DNA of 18,385 nt, taken from assembly GCA_964443275.1 (NCBI GenBank), contig CAYUCE010000037.1, positions 1 to 18,385 of the forward strand. The letters run 5' to 3'. Below the pieces are notes generated by a model. It had not been told where the DNA came from. It did not search any database and saw nothing but the letters and a program-made list of their open reading frames with translations. The DNA comes from CAYUCE01 sp964443275 (GTDB taxonomy: Bacteria; Bipolaricaulota; Bipolaricaulia; CAYUCE01). Shown here one piece after another: positions 8,401 through 14,636 of this stretch; the stretch's first letter is position 1; every line of letters starts with the position of its first letter. The position numbers and the translations under genes are program-made.

Positions 8401-10380
8401 TTGAAGCAGAAGATAATCGTTGTACTAGCTGCACTATTGGTATTGGTAAGCATCAGCACATGGGCGGATAGACCTCCCCCCATGCCGCCGGAGAAAGCCT
8501 ACGATCCACCCCAGCGAGAATACGAAGAGGAAACCTTCGATGCTGTATGGATACTTAAAAAAGAACACGACGTCTGGGATGGAGAGTACATCTGGTTTAA
8601 TATTACCCAGAAACTTTTAATAAAAACCGAGAGAGGCGCGGAAAGGTTTCTGGATATGGACATCCACTATGACCAGACTTCCGATGAGCTGACTATCCAG
8701 ACGGCCTCGGTAAAGCTTGAATCCGGTGAGGTCCTCAAGCCGCCGGAGGATGGAATAGTGGATATCTCGGCCAGCCGGAGACCTATCTATACTTCATCAA
8801 GGATCAGGAGGATTCACTGGCCCAGTCTGGAACCCGAAGCGGTGATAACCCTCTCTTATACTATAAAGCACAAGCCCAGGATCCCCGGAAACTTCCAGAG
8901 CGTTTTTACCTTCCAGGACTGGATGCCCATAAGAAAAGCCGAGTTCTCTTTGGAAACCCCCTCCGACATGATGATGTTTTTGGATTGGAAGGCTTATCAA
9001 ACCAACGGTATTGAGGAGTTGCCCTTAGAATTTACTTCCACCGGAAATACATATTACTGGACCCTAGCTAAATCGCCGGGCATAATCTCCGAATACGGGA
9101 TGCCCGCCCTATCTGCGGTAGCCCCCACCATCCAGATCTCCACCTTCACTTCTTGGAATGAAATTGGTAAATGGTGGTGGGATCGTGTACTACCTATGAT
9201 GAAAGAGATCCGGCCGGATATTTTAAGTAAGGCTAGAGAGGTCTCCAGCAAAGCAGACAATGAATACGACAAAATAGCCGCCGTTTATCATTGGCTGGAG
9301 CAGCGCATGAATTACGTGGCCCTTGAGTTTGGTGAAGGAGGCTTCATCCCCTACCATCCAAACGAAGTCTACGATCGGGGCTACGGTGACTGCAAAGACG
9401 GGGCAGTACTTTTGACGGCCATTTTAAGGGGTATGGGGATAGAGGAAGCTTATCCCGCCTTGATTAACACCGGAGGAGGAATACACCCCGATGTTCCCAC
9501 CATGTGGTTTAACCATGCGGTGACCGTATTAAAGTTGGATAAAAAAAAGTACGGCTCCAAATGGCTGGTATTGGACACCACCGCCAAGACCACTAAGTTT
9601 GGAGATATGCCGGTGGCCGATCAAGGACGCTGGATGTTAGTTGTGGGTGCAGGGGAAAATGGAGAACCGGAACTTGTTCAATCTCCACTCTATCCTCCCG
9701 AACACAATAGCTGGGAATCCCAGATGGAGTTTTTGCTCCGTGATGACGGCTCGATTGAGGGAACGGTGAGCTGGAAATTCACCGGTGCTTACGAATCCTA
9801 TATCCGATGGTTGATGTCCGCACTGACTACCCGCGAGTTGATTGGATTCTTTGAAAGCTATGCCACCCTACTTTTGCCGGGGGCGGAGATAGAAGAGGAC
9901 GAAGAAGGCAACTTGCAAATAAGGTTCTCCGGCAATCCCCGGAATTTATCCGATCCCCACTTCCAAATACAGTTTTCGTTTACCGGTGAGTGTGCTGAAT
10001 ATTTCGACGAAGGCAGCAAGGCGGTCTTTAATGTCCCGGCAGAGGACCCCTTAAAAGGACTTATCCAAAAAGAGTGGCGCTACTATCCTTACGTATTTAG
10101 CCTACCCTCCAAAGTGGTAAAGGAAGTTTCCATCATCCACAAGGTGGACTGGACTACTGAATATCTTCCTCAAAGCTGGCAGGCGTCCGGCTATTGGGGT
10201 TCCATGGAAATAAAATACGAAATACAAAGCGAATACTACCGGGTAATCAAGAGGACGGTAACCCAAATTATGGAACACCGCTGGATGCCTCGGCGGATGT
10301 ATAATAGCTACGTGGAAGCCCTCAACAAATTCGCCCTTCTGGTAGAGCGGCCCATAATTATCCGAAAGATAAAGGAATGA
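8401..10380 (+). CDS. Exported DUF3857 / transglutaminase-like protein
   Basis: 659 aa with a signal peptide (residues 1-22, cleavage near STWA). The N-terminal part (about 45-190) resembles DUF3857, a beta-rich domain that usually precedes a transglutaminase-like (papain-fold) domain. That second domain is evident at about 285-400 with an apparent catalytic triad: C331 in GYGDCKDGA, H372 in WFNHAVTV and D392 in LVLDTT. The rest (about 430-655) is a beta-rich tail. Bacterial members are thought to act as proteases, peptidases or cross-linkers outside the cytoplasm; the reaction here is unknown. The TTG start at 8401 has AAAGGGTG at 8386-8393. The gene follows the binding protein after 19 nt, so the protein is co-expressed with peptide uptake and could release or process the imported peptides. 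Confidence 0.85.
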   Translation: MKQKIIVVLAALLVLVSISTWADRPPPMPPEKAYDPPQREYEEETFDAVWILKKEHDVWDGEYIWFNITQKLLIKTERGAERFLDMDIHYDQTSDELTIQTASVKLESGEVLKPPEDGIVDISASRRPIYTSSRIRRIHWPSLEPEAVITLSYTIKHKPRIPGNFQSVFTFQDWMPIRKAEFSLETPSDMMMFLDWKAYQTNGIEELPLEFTSTGNTYYWTLAKSPGIISEYGMPALSAVAPTIQISTFTSWNEIGKWWWDRVLPMMKEIRPDILSKAREVSSKADNEYDKIAAVYHWLEQRMNYVALEFGEGGFIPYHPNEVYDRGYGDCKDGAVLLTAILRGMGIEEAYPALINTGGGIHPDVPTMWFNHAVTVLKLDKKKYGSKWLVLDTTAKTTKFGDMPVADQGRWMLVVGAGENGEPELVQSPLYPPEHNSWESQMEFLLRDDGSIEGTVSWKFTGAYESYIRWLMSALTTRELIGFFESYATLLLPGAEIEEDEEGNLQIRFSGNPRNLSDPHFQIQFSFTGECAEYFDEGSKAVFNVPAEDPLKGLIQKEWRYYPYVFSLPSKVVKEVSIIHKVDWTTEYLPQSWQASGYWGSMEIKYEIQSEYYRVIKRTVTQIMEHRWMPRRMYNSYVEALNKFALLVERPIIIRKIKE

Positions 10381-10633
10381 GCGGTCCTCGTCAGGTATAT
10401 CCAAACTTTACTTTCTCGATTTGCACAATACCTCTAGTATTTTTGTTTCAAAAACCTGGTTCGAAGGTATAGGCCATAGTCTCTGCCGGGTACAGACCTC
10501 CGAATTCATTAAATTGGACAATCCAGTGTGGGGGTTGCTATCGGGATTCGGGAACAGGTCCAATAAGATACAGATAATTGGGCTAACTAAACCTCCTCTT
10601 AACACCAAGCTGCTCCTATCTTCTTATTCAAAA
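10381..10633. other. Intergenic region between convergent genes
   Basis: About 250 nt between the transglutaminase-like gene (plus) and a small anchored-protein gene (minus). Open frames cross it on both strands but lack ribosome binding sites and recognisable protein sequence. I see no convincing stem followed by a T-run, so no terminator is called, although one would be expected for converging genes. Confidence 0.4.
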
Positions 10634-11239
10634 TTAGGAAGCTTTCTCTACGGTAGCACCTGCAGGCGGCTCAAACAAGCTATCCGGAAGCTGGGGATCA
10701 ACAGTAATGTCTACTTCTACGGTCTTTCCTTCTTTGGTGACGGTGTGAGTTCCCGTACCGTAACCTTCGGCCCAATTCTGAGCTGACCTTATTAGCGAGC
10801 CTTGGGTACTGCACATCGTACGGGAAGCGATCCCTTCCGGTATCTCTCTCCAGATATCACTATCTGCCTCATAGACGTAAGCGACAGATTCTTCACTATT
10901 GTAAATGTAAGTTACCTCACCTTTCTCAGTTCCCGTTATGTCCATTCGAAAGTCGGCGTTATCAGTTTGAAGATTTCGAGCCCTAATATGCACCGTTTCT
11001 TCTTCTCCAACCATATTGTAACTCACATCTATGCTGGATACATTTCCTGTGTCTAATCCAATTTCTGAACAGCTAGTGCCGCTTGGAATCCCAGTTTGCT
11101 CTCCGCCCGGAGTTTCACCCACATTAGGTACACTTTGAGGAATTTGGACCTGTTGATTGAAACTTCCGGTAATGACAAATCCCAGTATCACTACAATGGC
11201 CAAAACTCCTACCATTAGTATCGGTAATAAGATCTTCAT
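10634..11239 (-). CDS. Membrane-anchored protein, LolA/DUF4412-like C-terminal signature
   Basis: 201 aa with an N-terminal hydrophobic helix (about residues 4-27) that is an uncleaved anchor or signal, no lipobox, and then a Gln/Pro/Gly-rich linker. The rest is a soluble domain of alternating beta-like segments. It ends in a stretch reading DPQLPDSLFEPPAGATV, which resembles the end of the LolA-like/DUF4412 group of extracytoplasmic proteins. Two cysteines (in SGTSCSE and TMCST) could form a disulfide. GGAGG precedes the ATG at 5-nt spacing. It lies 42 nt downstream of another exported-protein gene on the same strand, so the two are probably one operon. Function unknown; the family assignment is tentative. 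Confidence 0.75.
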   Translation of the reverse strand: MKILLPILMVGVLAIVVILGFVITGSFNQQVQIPQSVPNVGETPGGEQTGIPSGTSCSEIGLDTGNVSSIDVSYNMVGEEETVHIRARNLQTDNADFRMDITGTEKGEVTYIYNSEESVAYVYEADSDIWREIPEGIASRTMCSTQGSLIRSAQNWAEGYGTGTHTVTKEGKTVEVDITVDPQLPDSLFEPPAGATVEKAS

Positions 11240-11281
11240 TTTCGCCTCCTTTGGTAATTGTTATATAAAAGCTTAAGCTGC

Positions 11282-11890
11282 TTAATAACGGGTATAAGAA
11301 GTGAGGATCACCTGACTTTCCAACTCATTGCCGTTGAATACCTTACTTCGAAGGGGTAAAGCTAACCGGGGATCAATAGTCCATTCCACAAGTAATTTTT
11401 CCTCACTGCTTGTTTCAAAAAGTTTGCAGACGAAACCATCTCTTCCCGCAACTTTTTCTTTTTTCACAACTTTAACCATCCCCGCTCCATAGAAGTTCAT
11501 TTTCTCTCCCACCTTTAATTCCAACTGAGAAAAGAAAAAGCCGTAAGCGGGATTTAACATAACCGTGTGAAGGGAAATCCCGTAGGTTCCCCAAAAGCCA
11601 AAGGCGGTCTCCGCTCCCAACTGGCTCTGGGGTACACTTCCCTTGGTAGTATAACTTACCTCAAAAACCTTCTCCCCACCTTCAGTTTGCTGTCCACTCC
11701 TTTTGATATCCAGTATATAAGTTGCTTCCTCCTGTTCTCCACCTTCTTTCCAAATAACCTTATACTCAAAACGTTCATCGCCCTTAAATTCATAGGGCTG
11801 CCACATCTCGGCCAGTGAGGTAAAACAGGTACTGGAGACCAATAGAACTATTAAAGCGGCAAAAGTTGACCTTCGAGCTATTTTTCTCAT
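11282..11890 (-). CDS. Exported DUF3108-like protein
   Basis: 202 aa with a signal peptide (about residues 1-27, cleavage near SLA) and no lipobox at the Cys in its hydrophobic part. The mature protein is predicted to be mostly beta strands. It starts with YEFKGDERFEYKVIW, continues through EATYILDIKR and ends with a WTIDPRLALPLRSKV element, a layout resembling DUF3108-type periplasmic proteins. The ATG at 11890 has a GGTGG-type SD 5 nt upstream. It is the first gene of a two-gene minus-strand unit with the anchored protein at 10634-11239. The role is unknown; both products face the outside of the cytoplasm, like the transglutaminase-like protein they converge on. Confidence 0.75.
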   Translation of the reverse strand: MRKIARRSTFAALIVLLVSSTCFTSLAEMWQPYEFKGDERFEYKVIWKEGGEQEEATYILDIKRSGQQTEGGEKVFEVSYTTKGSVPQSQLGAETAFGFWGTYGISLHTVMLNPAYGFFFSQLELKVGEKMNFYGAGMVKVVKKEKVAGRDGFVCKLFETSSEEKLLVEWTIDPRLALPLRSKVFNGNELESQVILTSYTRY

Positions 11891-12022
11891 TTATACCACC
11901 CTGGATTAAAAATTTAATATTTGAGCACTTTTATAATACTGGACCCGCAAATCCATTCATATAGCAGCCTACCGGCTTCATTTATATAAATATAAGATAT
12001 TAGTAATACAAGAAGGTGATTT

Positions 12023-12082
12023 ATGTCGAATATTTTGAAAATAATCCCTCCTCCCAAACCCACCTGCAACGCCAACTTCTAA
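12023..12082 (+). CDS. Candidate 19-codon small ORF or leader peptide
   Basis: ATG at 12023 is preceded by a near-ideal SD, AAGGTGAT (12013-12020), at ordinary spacing. The product would be MSNILKIIPPPKPTCNANF. It lies about 160 nt upstream of the GyrI-like gene. It could be a regulatory leader with a Pro-rich stall-like PPP run, the stub of a lost gene, or chance. No transcriptional attenuator is evident after it. Only the strong SD argues for translation. Confidence 0.3.
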   Translation: MSNILKIIPPPKPTCNANF

Positions 12083-12165
12083 GTAGCGTAGTCCGGGGCA
12101 ATAAATCTCTAATAAATCGCCGGTCAGCTAACTTGGGGAAATGAGAGATCTACAATCTAGGATAA

Positions 12166-12194
12166 TTGATAATTTCCTAACCAATGAATAAAAT
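12166..12194 (+). promoter_or_regulatory. Sigma70-type promoter of the GyrI-like gene
   Basis: TTGATA (12166-12171), 17 bp, TAAAAT (12189-12194). The spacing and -10 are identical to the promoter at 4734-4762. The expected start near 12201 gives a leader of about 45 nt that includes the AGGAGG at 12235-12240. Confidence 0.6.
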
Positions 12195-12245
12195 CTGTAT
12201 ATCAAAAATATGAATATAAATTTATAAAACAACAAGGAGGTTAAA

Positions 12246-12806
12246 ATGGGCAACACAAATACGGTTATTCTTATTGGTTTAGTGGTTCTGGGGTTGGCCT
12301 TACTGGGCTTTTACACCTTCCGCTCCGTGCCCAAAGAAGAGGTGGAAACGGCTGAAATCACCATAAAGGAAGTGCCGGCAACCAAGGTTGCCTCAATCAG
12401 CGAACAGGGCCCCTACGAGGAAATGGGACAAGTCCTCGGAGAGCTTTATGGTTGGTTATCCAGTAAGGGAATAGAGCCGGCTAGGATGCCACTTGGAATA
12501 TATTACGACGACCCCAATGAAGTAGCTCCTCAAGATTTAAGATATAAAGTCTGCATCCCTATTTCACAAGATATCGAAGGAGATGAAAGAGTAACAATTG
12601 AAACCCTACCCGCTATCACTGCAGCTACTATCGTTCATAAAGGGCCATACTCCGGGGTAGGATCTGCCTGGGGGGAACTGGCCACATGGATTGAAAAGAA
12701 GGGCTACCAATTTGAAGGAACGGGAAGAGAAGTTTATCTGAACGATCCGGAAAGCACACCGGAAGATGAGCTTCTTACCGAAATCCAGATTCCTATAAAG
12801 AAATAG
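12246..12806 (+). CDS. Membrane-anchored GyrI-like / effector-binding domain protein
   Basis: 186 aa. One N-terminal transmembrane helix (about residues 7-25) anchors a single GyrI-like (AraC effector-binding, SHS2-type) domain from about 38 to the end. The twofold repeat of this fold is visible: PATKVASISEQGPYEEMG and PAITAATIVHKGPYSGVG share the P-A-x3-A-x-I-x3-GPY-x3-G pattern, each followed by EL and a helix. Soluble relatives bind small hydrophobic or cationic ligands, inhibit gyrase, or act as ligand sensors. The anchored form suggests ligand binding at the membrane surface, with no DNA-binding part. The ATG at 12246 has AGGAGG 5 nt upstream, and the gene is monocistronic. Ligand unknown. 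Confidence 0.85.
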   Translation: MGNTNTVILIGLVVLGLALLGFYTFRSVPKEEVETAEITIKEVPATKVASISEQGPYEEMGQVLGELYGWLSSKGIEPARMPLGIYYDDPNEVAPQDLRYKVCIPISQDIEGDERVTIETLPAITAATIVHKGPYSGVGSAWGELATWIEKKGYQFEGTGREVYLNDPESTPEDELLTEIQIPIKK

Positions 12807-12848
12807 TTATATTCAAGTCGCAATTTGTTTTTACGTGGGGGAACTTTC

Positions 12849-12992
12849 CTAACTGGAATGAACTTGCAGCAGGGCTCTTGCGTCAAGATACTCCACTGCT
12901 TCAAATCCCATAATTTTCCGATAATACTTGGATGTTCTTTTTATATCCGGAGTTGGAAATACACAATGTGACATTAGCAATTTATTACCCAT
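12849..12992 (-). pseudogene. VOC/glyoxalase-family protein, truncated and frameshifted
   Basis: From ATG 12992 (minus strand; GGAGG upstream at about 10-nt spacing) the protein begins MGNKLLMSHCVFPTPDIKRT, then SKYYRKIMGFEAVEYLDA. This is the opening beta-alpha-beta module of vicinal-oxygen-chelate proteins, with the metal-ligand-type His in MSH. After LDA the frame runs into RALLQVHSS and a stop at 12849. One frame over, the sequence continues EPCCKFIPVRK, as the family would after LDA-K, pointing to a 2-nt deletion near 12874. The remaining two thirds of a normal protein of about 120-130 aa are absent because the GyrI-like gene ends at 12806. The gene is dead. The open frame extends upstream to 13070, but that part is not typical. 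Confidence 0.7.
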
Positions 12993-13112
12993 AATTTTTT
13001 CGCCTCCAATTACTATACGTTTTGAAAACATCCGAAGTTCGGACATCAGCAAGGGTTTAGGCAAAGCCACGAGGTAGCTGAGCTATATAGCCAATGTTAT
13101 ACGCCACTACTA

Positions 13113-13545
13113 TCATAATTTCAAGTTCTGAGGTTGAAATTCCCCCGGTGGTATGTATTCAATTTCTTTAGGGGAAATTTCTATCAAAGTATAGCTAGGA
13201 TCATCTACACTCTCCCAATATATGTCGAAAAAGTCGCAATGGTCGGCTATTTTCGCTTTCATACTTCTATCTTTAATTATCTTAGCTATCCCAGAAACTC
13301 TTATTATAACCATCTATATCATCCTCTTGGAGAAGAAGACAAAACTCCGCGTTTGAATTCTTTCCTATTTGTTTAACCTTTGCACTTTTCGTATCTGTGG
13401 TGATAAAAAATCTATCATCAAAATAAATTAGCGTTACTGGCCTAACTTTGGGTTTATTGTCTTCTAGAGTGGCTAGAAATACATATTGGAAATTTTTAAA
13501 ATGCGCCCACACTTCCTCTTTTAGCTCATCAACTTTATCGGACAT
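13113..13545 (-). pseudogene. Pyridoxamine 5'-phosphate oxidase-like (PPOX) protein, frameshifted
   Basis: Flavin-binding split-barrel family. The first part (ATG 13545; the 13551 ATG touches the GGAGG, while 13545 has it at 6-nt spacing) reads FQYVFLATLEDNKPKVRPVT and ends with AEFCLLLQEDDIDGY near 13312. The frame then turns to nonsense and stops at 13282. In the neighbouring frame, IRVSGIAKIIKDRSMKAKI and HCDFFDIYWES follow without a gap to a natural end at 13113, as in intact relatives (GYIRVSG-type junction). One extra base in the TATAATA stretch near 13308-13312 explains the break. Removing it restores about 144 aa. It may be a recent pseudogene or a sequencing error at a short repeat. 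Confidence 0.78.
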
Positions 13546-13560
13546 CGACATCCCTCCTTA

Positions 13561-13854
13561 TAGGTTTTATTGACAATAATGCCTAATCCATCTCTTTGCA
13601 AACTTGTTCGCATATACTTCAGTAGTTGATTATAATCCACCATTTTGATTTTATAAATATATTTGGTGAAAAGCTCAGCAAATGCCAGGATTCAAGCCCT
13701 GATCCTACAAATGACAGCCTTCTGAGCCTGAATGAAGTCATGAGAGGAACTTAATAAGGAGTGATCTTGAAAGGCCTGTTACCGAGATAGGTGGGCTAAA
13801 GAAAAGGGTAGGATTCCCCGATTGTAAAGGCAACCTCGCCGCAACCGCATTTAG
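13561..13854. other. Gene-free stretch with one copy of a repeated, possibly structured element
   Basis: No gene is supported. The part from about 13718 to 13819 resembles a second stretch at 15282-15380. In the same order and nearly the same spacing both carry TAAG-G/C-AGTG (13755), ACCG-A/G-GATAGG (13781) and GGTAGGAT (13807). A hairpin is possible between TTCT-G-AGCC (13720-13728) and GGCT-AA-AGAA (13794-13803). Short coding-like frames cross it, but none has a start with an SD. Confidence 0.45.
13573..13601 (-). promoter_or_regulatory. Possible promoter of the PPOX gene
   Basis: On the minus strand, TTGCAA (13601-13596), 17 bp, TATTGT (13578-13573), about 28 nt before the ATG at 13545. 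Each box matches the consensus at four of six positions. A 13-bp palindrome, TTATTGACAATAA (13567-13579), overlaps the -10 and could be an operator. Confidence 0.35.
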
Positions 13855-13886
13855 TAGCCAAAATTGGCTATAGCCAGATTTGGCTA
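13855..13886. repeat. Two abutting 16-bp palindromes TAGCCA-N4-TGGCTA
   Basis: TAGCCA-AAAT-TGGCTA (13855-13870) is followed without a gap by TAGCCA-GATT-TGGCTA (13871-13886). The whole is also a nested palindrome: GTAGCCAAA at 13854 mirrors TTTGGCTAC ending at 13887, around the perfect TGGCTATAGCCA in the middle. The right copy overlaps the stop codon of the ATPase remnant on the minus strand. It looks like a double operator or a recombination/insertion site. There is no T-run, so it is not a classic terminator. Confidence 0.7.
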
Positions 13887-14084
13887 CTCGATATGCTCTC
13901 CTGCCAGCCATGCGTTAAATACTCTATCTACAATTGTATATTCCCCATCTTCTTCTTTTACAACCACCATCATTTCTTTAAGTCTAGATATGGGTGAAGA
14001 AATATCAGAGGGTTTACTTCCTATTTCATTAGCTATGTCTATCATCCTTGCTTCGCTAACGTAATTTCCCTTGTTCATATCCAC
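13884..14084 (-). pseudogene. C-terminal winged-helix remnant of an ATPase_2-type (archaeal ATPase) protein
   Basis: 66 codons reading VSEARMIDIANEIGSKPSDI, then SSPISRLKEMMVVVKEEDG and EYTIVDRVFNAWL. This has the form of the winged-helix end of the STAND-like archaeal ATPase family (COG1672/PF01637), whose last segment typically reads Y-x-I-x-D-x-x-F-x-x-W-L. The P-loop ATPase part of some 300 residues is absent. The upstream frame is closed by TAA just before the GTG at 14084, and no P-loop is seen on that strand before 14208. A small stand-alone winged-helix regulator is a possible alternative, since it sits beside an operator array. No good SD precedes it. Confidence 0.55.
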
Positions 14085-14140
14085 ATTTTATCCAGAAACT
14101 TTGAATTCCCTTGAAGGAAATCTTGATCTTAGGTATTGAA

Positions 14141-14205
14141 GTTTATATGACATTTGTCATATAAACTTCTTGACAGGTGTCATGCGATCTATTTGACAGG
14201 TGTCA
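14141..14205. promoter_or_regulatory. Triple operator array: TGACA-N2-TGTCA at 23-bp spacing
   Basis: Three copies of a 12-bp palindrome lie at 14148-14159 (centre TT), 14171-14182 (centre GG) and 14194-14205 (centre GG), each starting exactly 23 bp after the previous one. The first extends into a 26-bp palindrome with perfect 12-bp arms, GTTTATATGACA (14141-14152) and TGTCATATAAAC (14155-14166). The last copy ends 2 nt before an ATG (14208) and overlaps an extended -10-like TG-T-CATAAT (14201-14209). The array separates the minus-strand ATPase remnant from the plus-strand HEPN-like gene, so it is the likely control site of one or both. The binding protein is unknown. Confidence 0.75.
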
Positions 14206-14246
14206 TAATGAGAGCGGAGAAACATTTAGAAAGCATAAGATAAGTT

Positions 14247-14636
14247 TTGGATGAAATTAAAACAGCTCTTGAAGACTCAAGGGGCGTGGAGAAGCATCAA
14301 AGAAGGTTAGCATTTCTGCTTTCCACAGGGTCCACAGAGTTAATCGAACTTTACCTCCATAAGGTTGGGATTATGAAACCAGGAGCTAGAATAAAGCATA
14401 CTTGGCTCAGAAGAAAAAATGTTAAAGAGAAGTTAAAAAATCAGGTTACTGGAGATTTGGATGAAGTCGGTAAATTAGAAGAGATCATTGACTTATCTAG
14501 GGAAATAGAGCTTAGCTGTAATGATTTAGCTTATGGTTCCCCGATTGGCGGTGAAGAGAAACTTAGTGAACTAATTAATAAATTTTTAGAAATCAAGGGC
14601 ATAATGGAAGATGAAACAGGTGATAAAATTGAGTGA
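14247..14636 (+). CDS. HEPN-like partner of a nucleotidyltransferase, N-terminus broken
   Basis: Helical, charged protein of 129 aa from TTG 14247. It resembles the small helical proteins that precede MNT-type nucleotidyltransferases in archaea and thermophilic bacteria: a KHQRRLAFLLSTGSTELIEL helix with YLHKVG, then KHTWLRR, and near the end ELSCNDLAYG. The canonical HEPN R-x4-6-H motif is not evident. An ATG at 14208 is in the same frame and reads MRAEKHLESIR, then TAA (14241), then VLDEIKTALE. This looks like the natural N-terminus interrupted by an ochre codon. Either the gene is damaged and restarts at TTG, or TTG 14247 is the true start; an SD is weak in both cases. It overlaps the nucleotidyltransferase gene, as toxin-antitoxin pairs do. 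Confidence 0.65.
   Translation: MDEIKTALEDSRGVEKHQRRLAFLLSTGSTELIELYLHKVGIMKPGARIKHTWLRRKNVKEKLKNQVTGDLDEVGKLEEIIDLSREIELSCNDLAYGSPIGGEEKLSELINKFLEIKGIMEDETGDKIE

Larger units (their letters stand above)
11891..12245. other. Divergent intergenic region
   Basis: About 355 nt between two divergent genes. It is AT-rich, with a perfect 12-bp palindrome ATTTATATAAAT at 11980-11991, one candidate small ORF (12023-12082) and a good plus-strand promoter (12166-12194), each listed separately. For the minus-strand gene, a TATTAT-like -10 can be read near 11930-11937, but no good -35 accompanies it. Confidence 0.5.

Noticed and set aside
10421..10786. Plus-strand open frame of 121 codons overlapping the end of the anchored-protein gene
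   Set aside because: It has no ribosome binding site or recognisable motif, and its second half is antisense to a well-supported minus-strand gene.
13660..13720. Possible tRNA T-arm (GGATTCAAGCCC-like)
   Set aside because: The stem does not pair properly, no anticodon or acceptor arms can be drawn around it, and no CCA or acceptor complement is present.
14170..14198. TTGACA at 14170 and 14193 as -35 boxes
   Set aside because: They are consensus hexamers, but no -10 lies 16-18 bp downstream of either; they are better explained as part of the TGACA palindromes.
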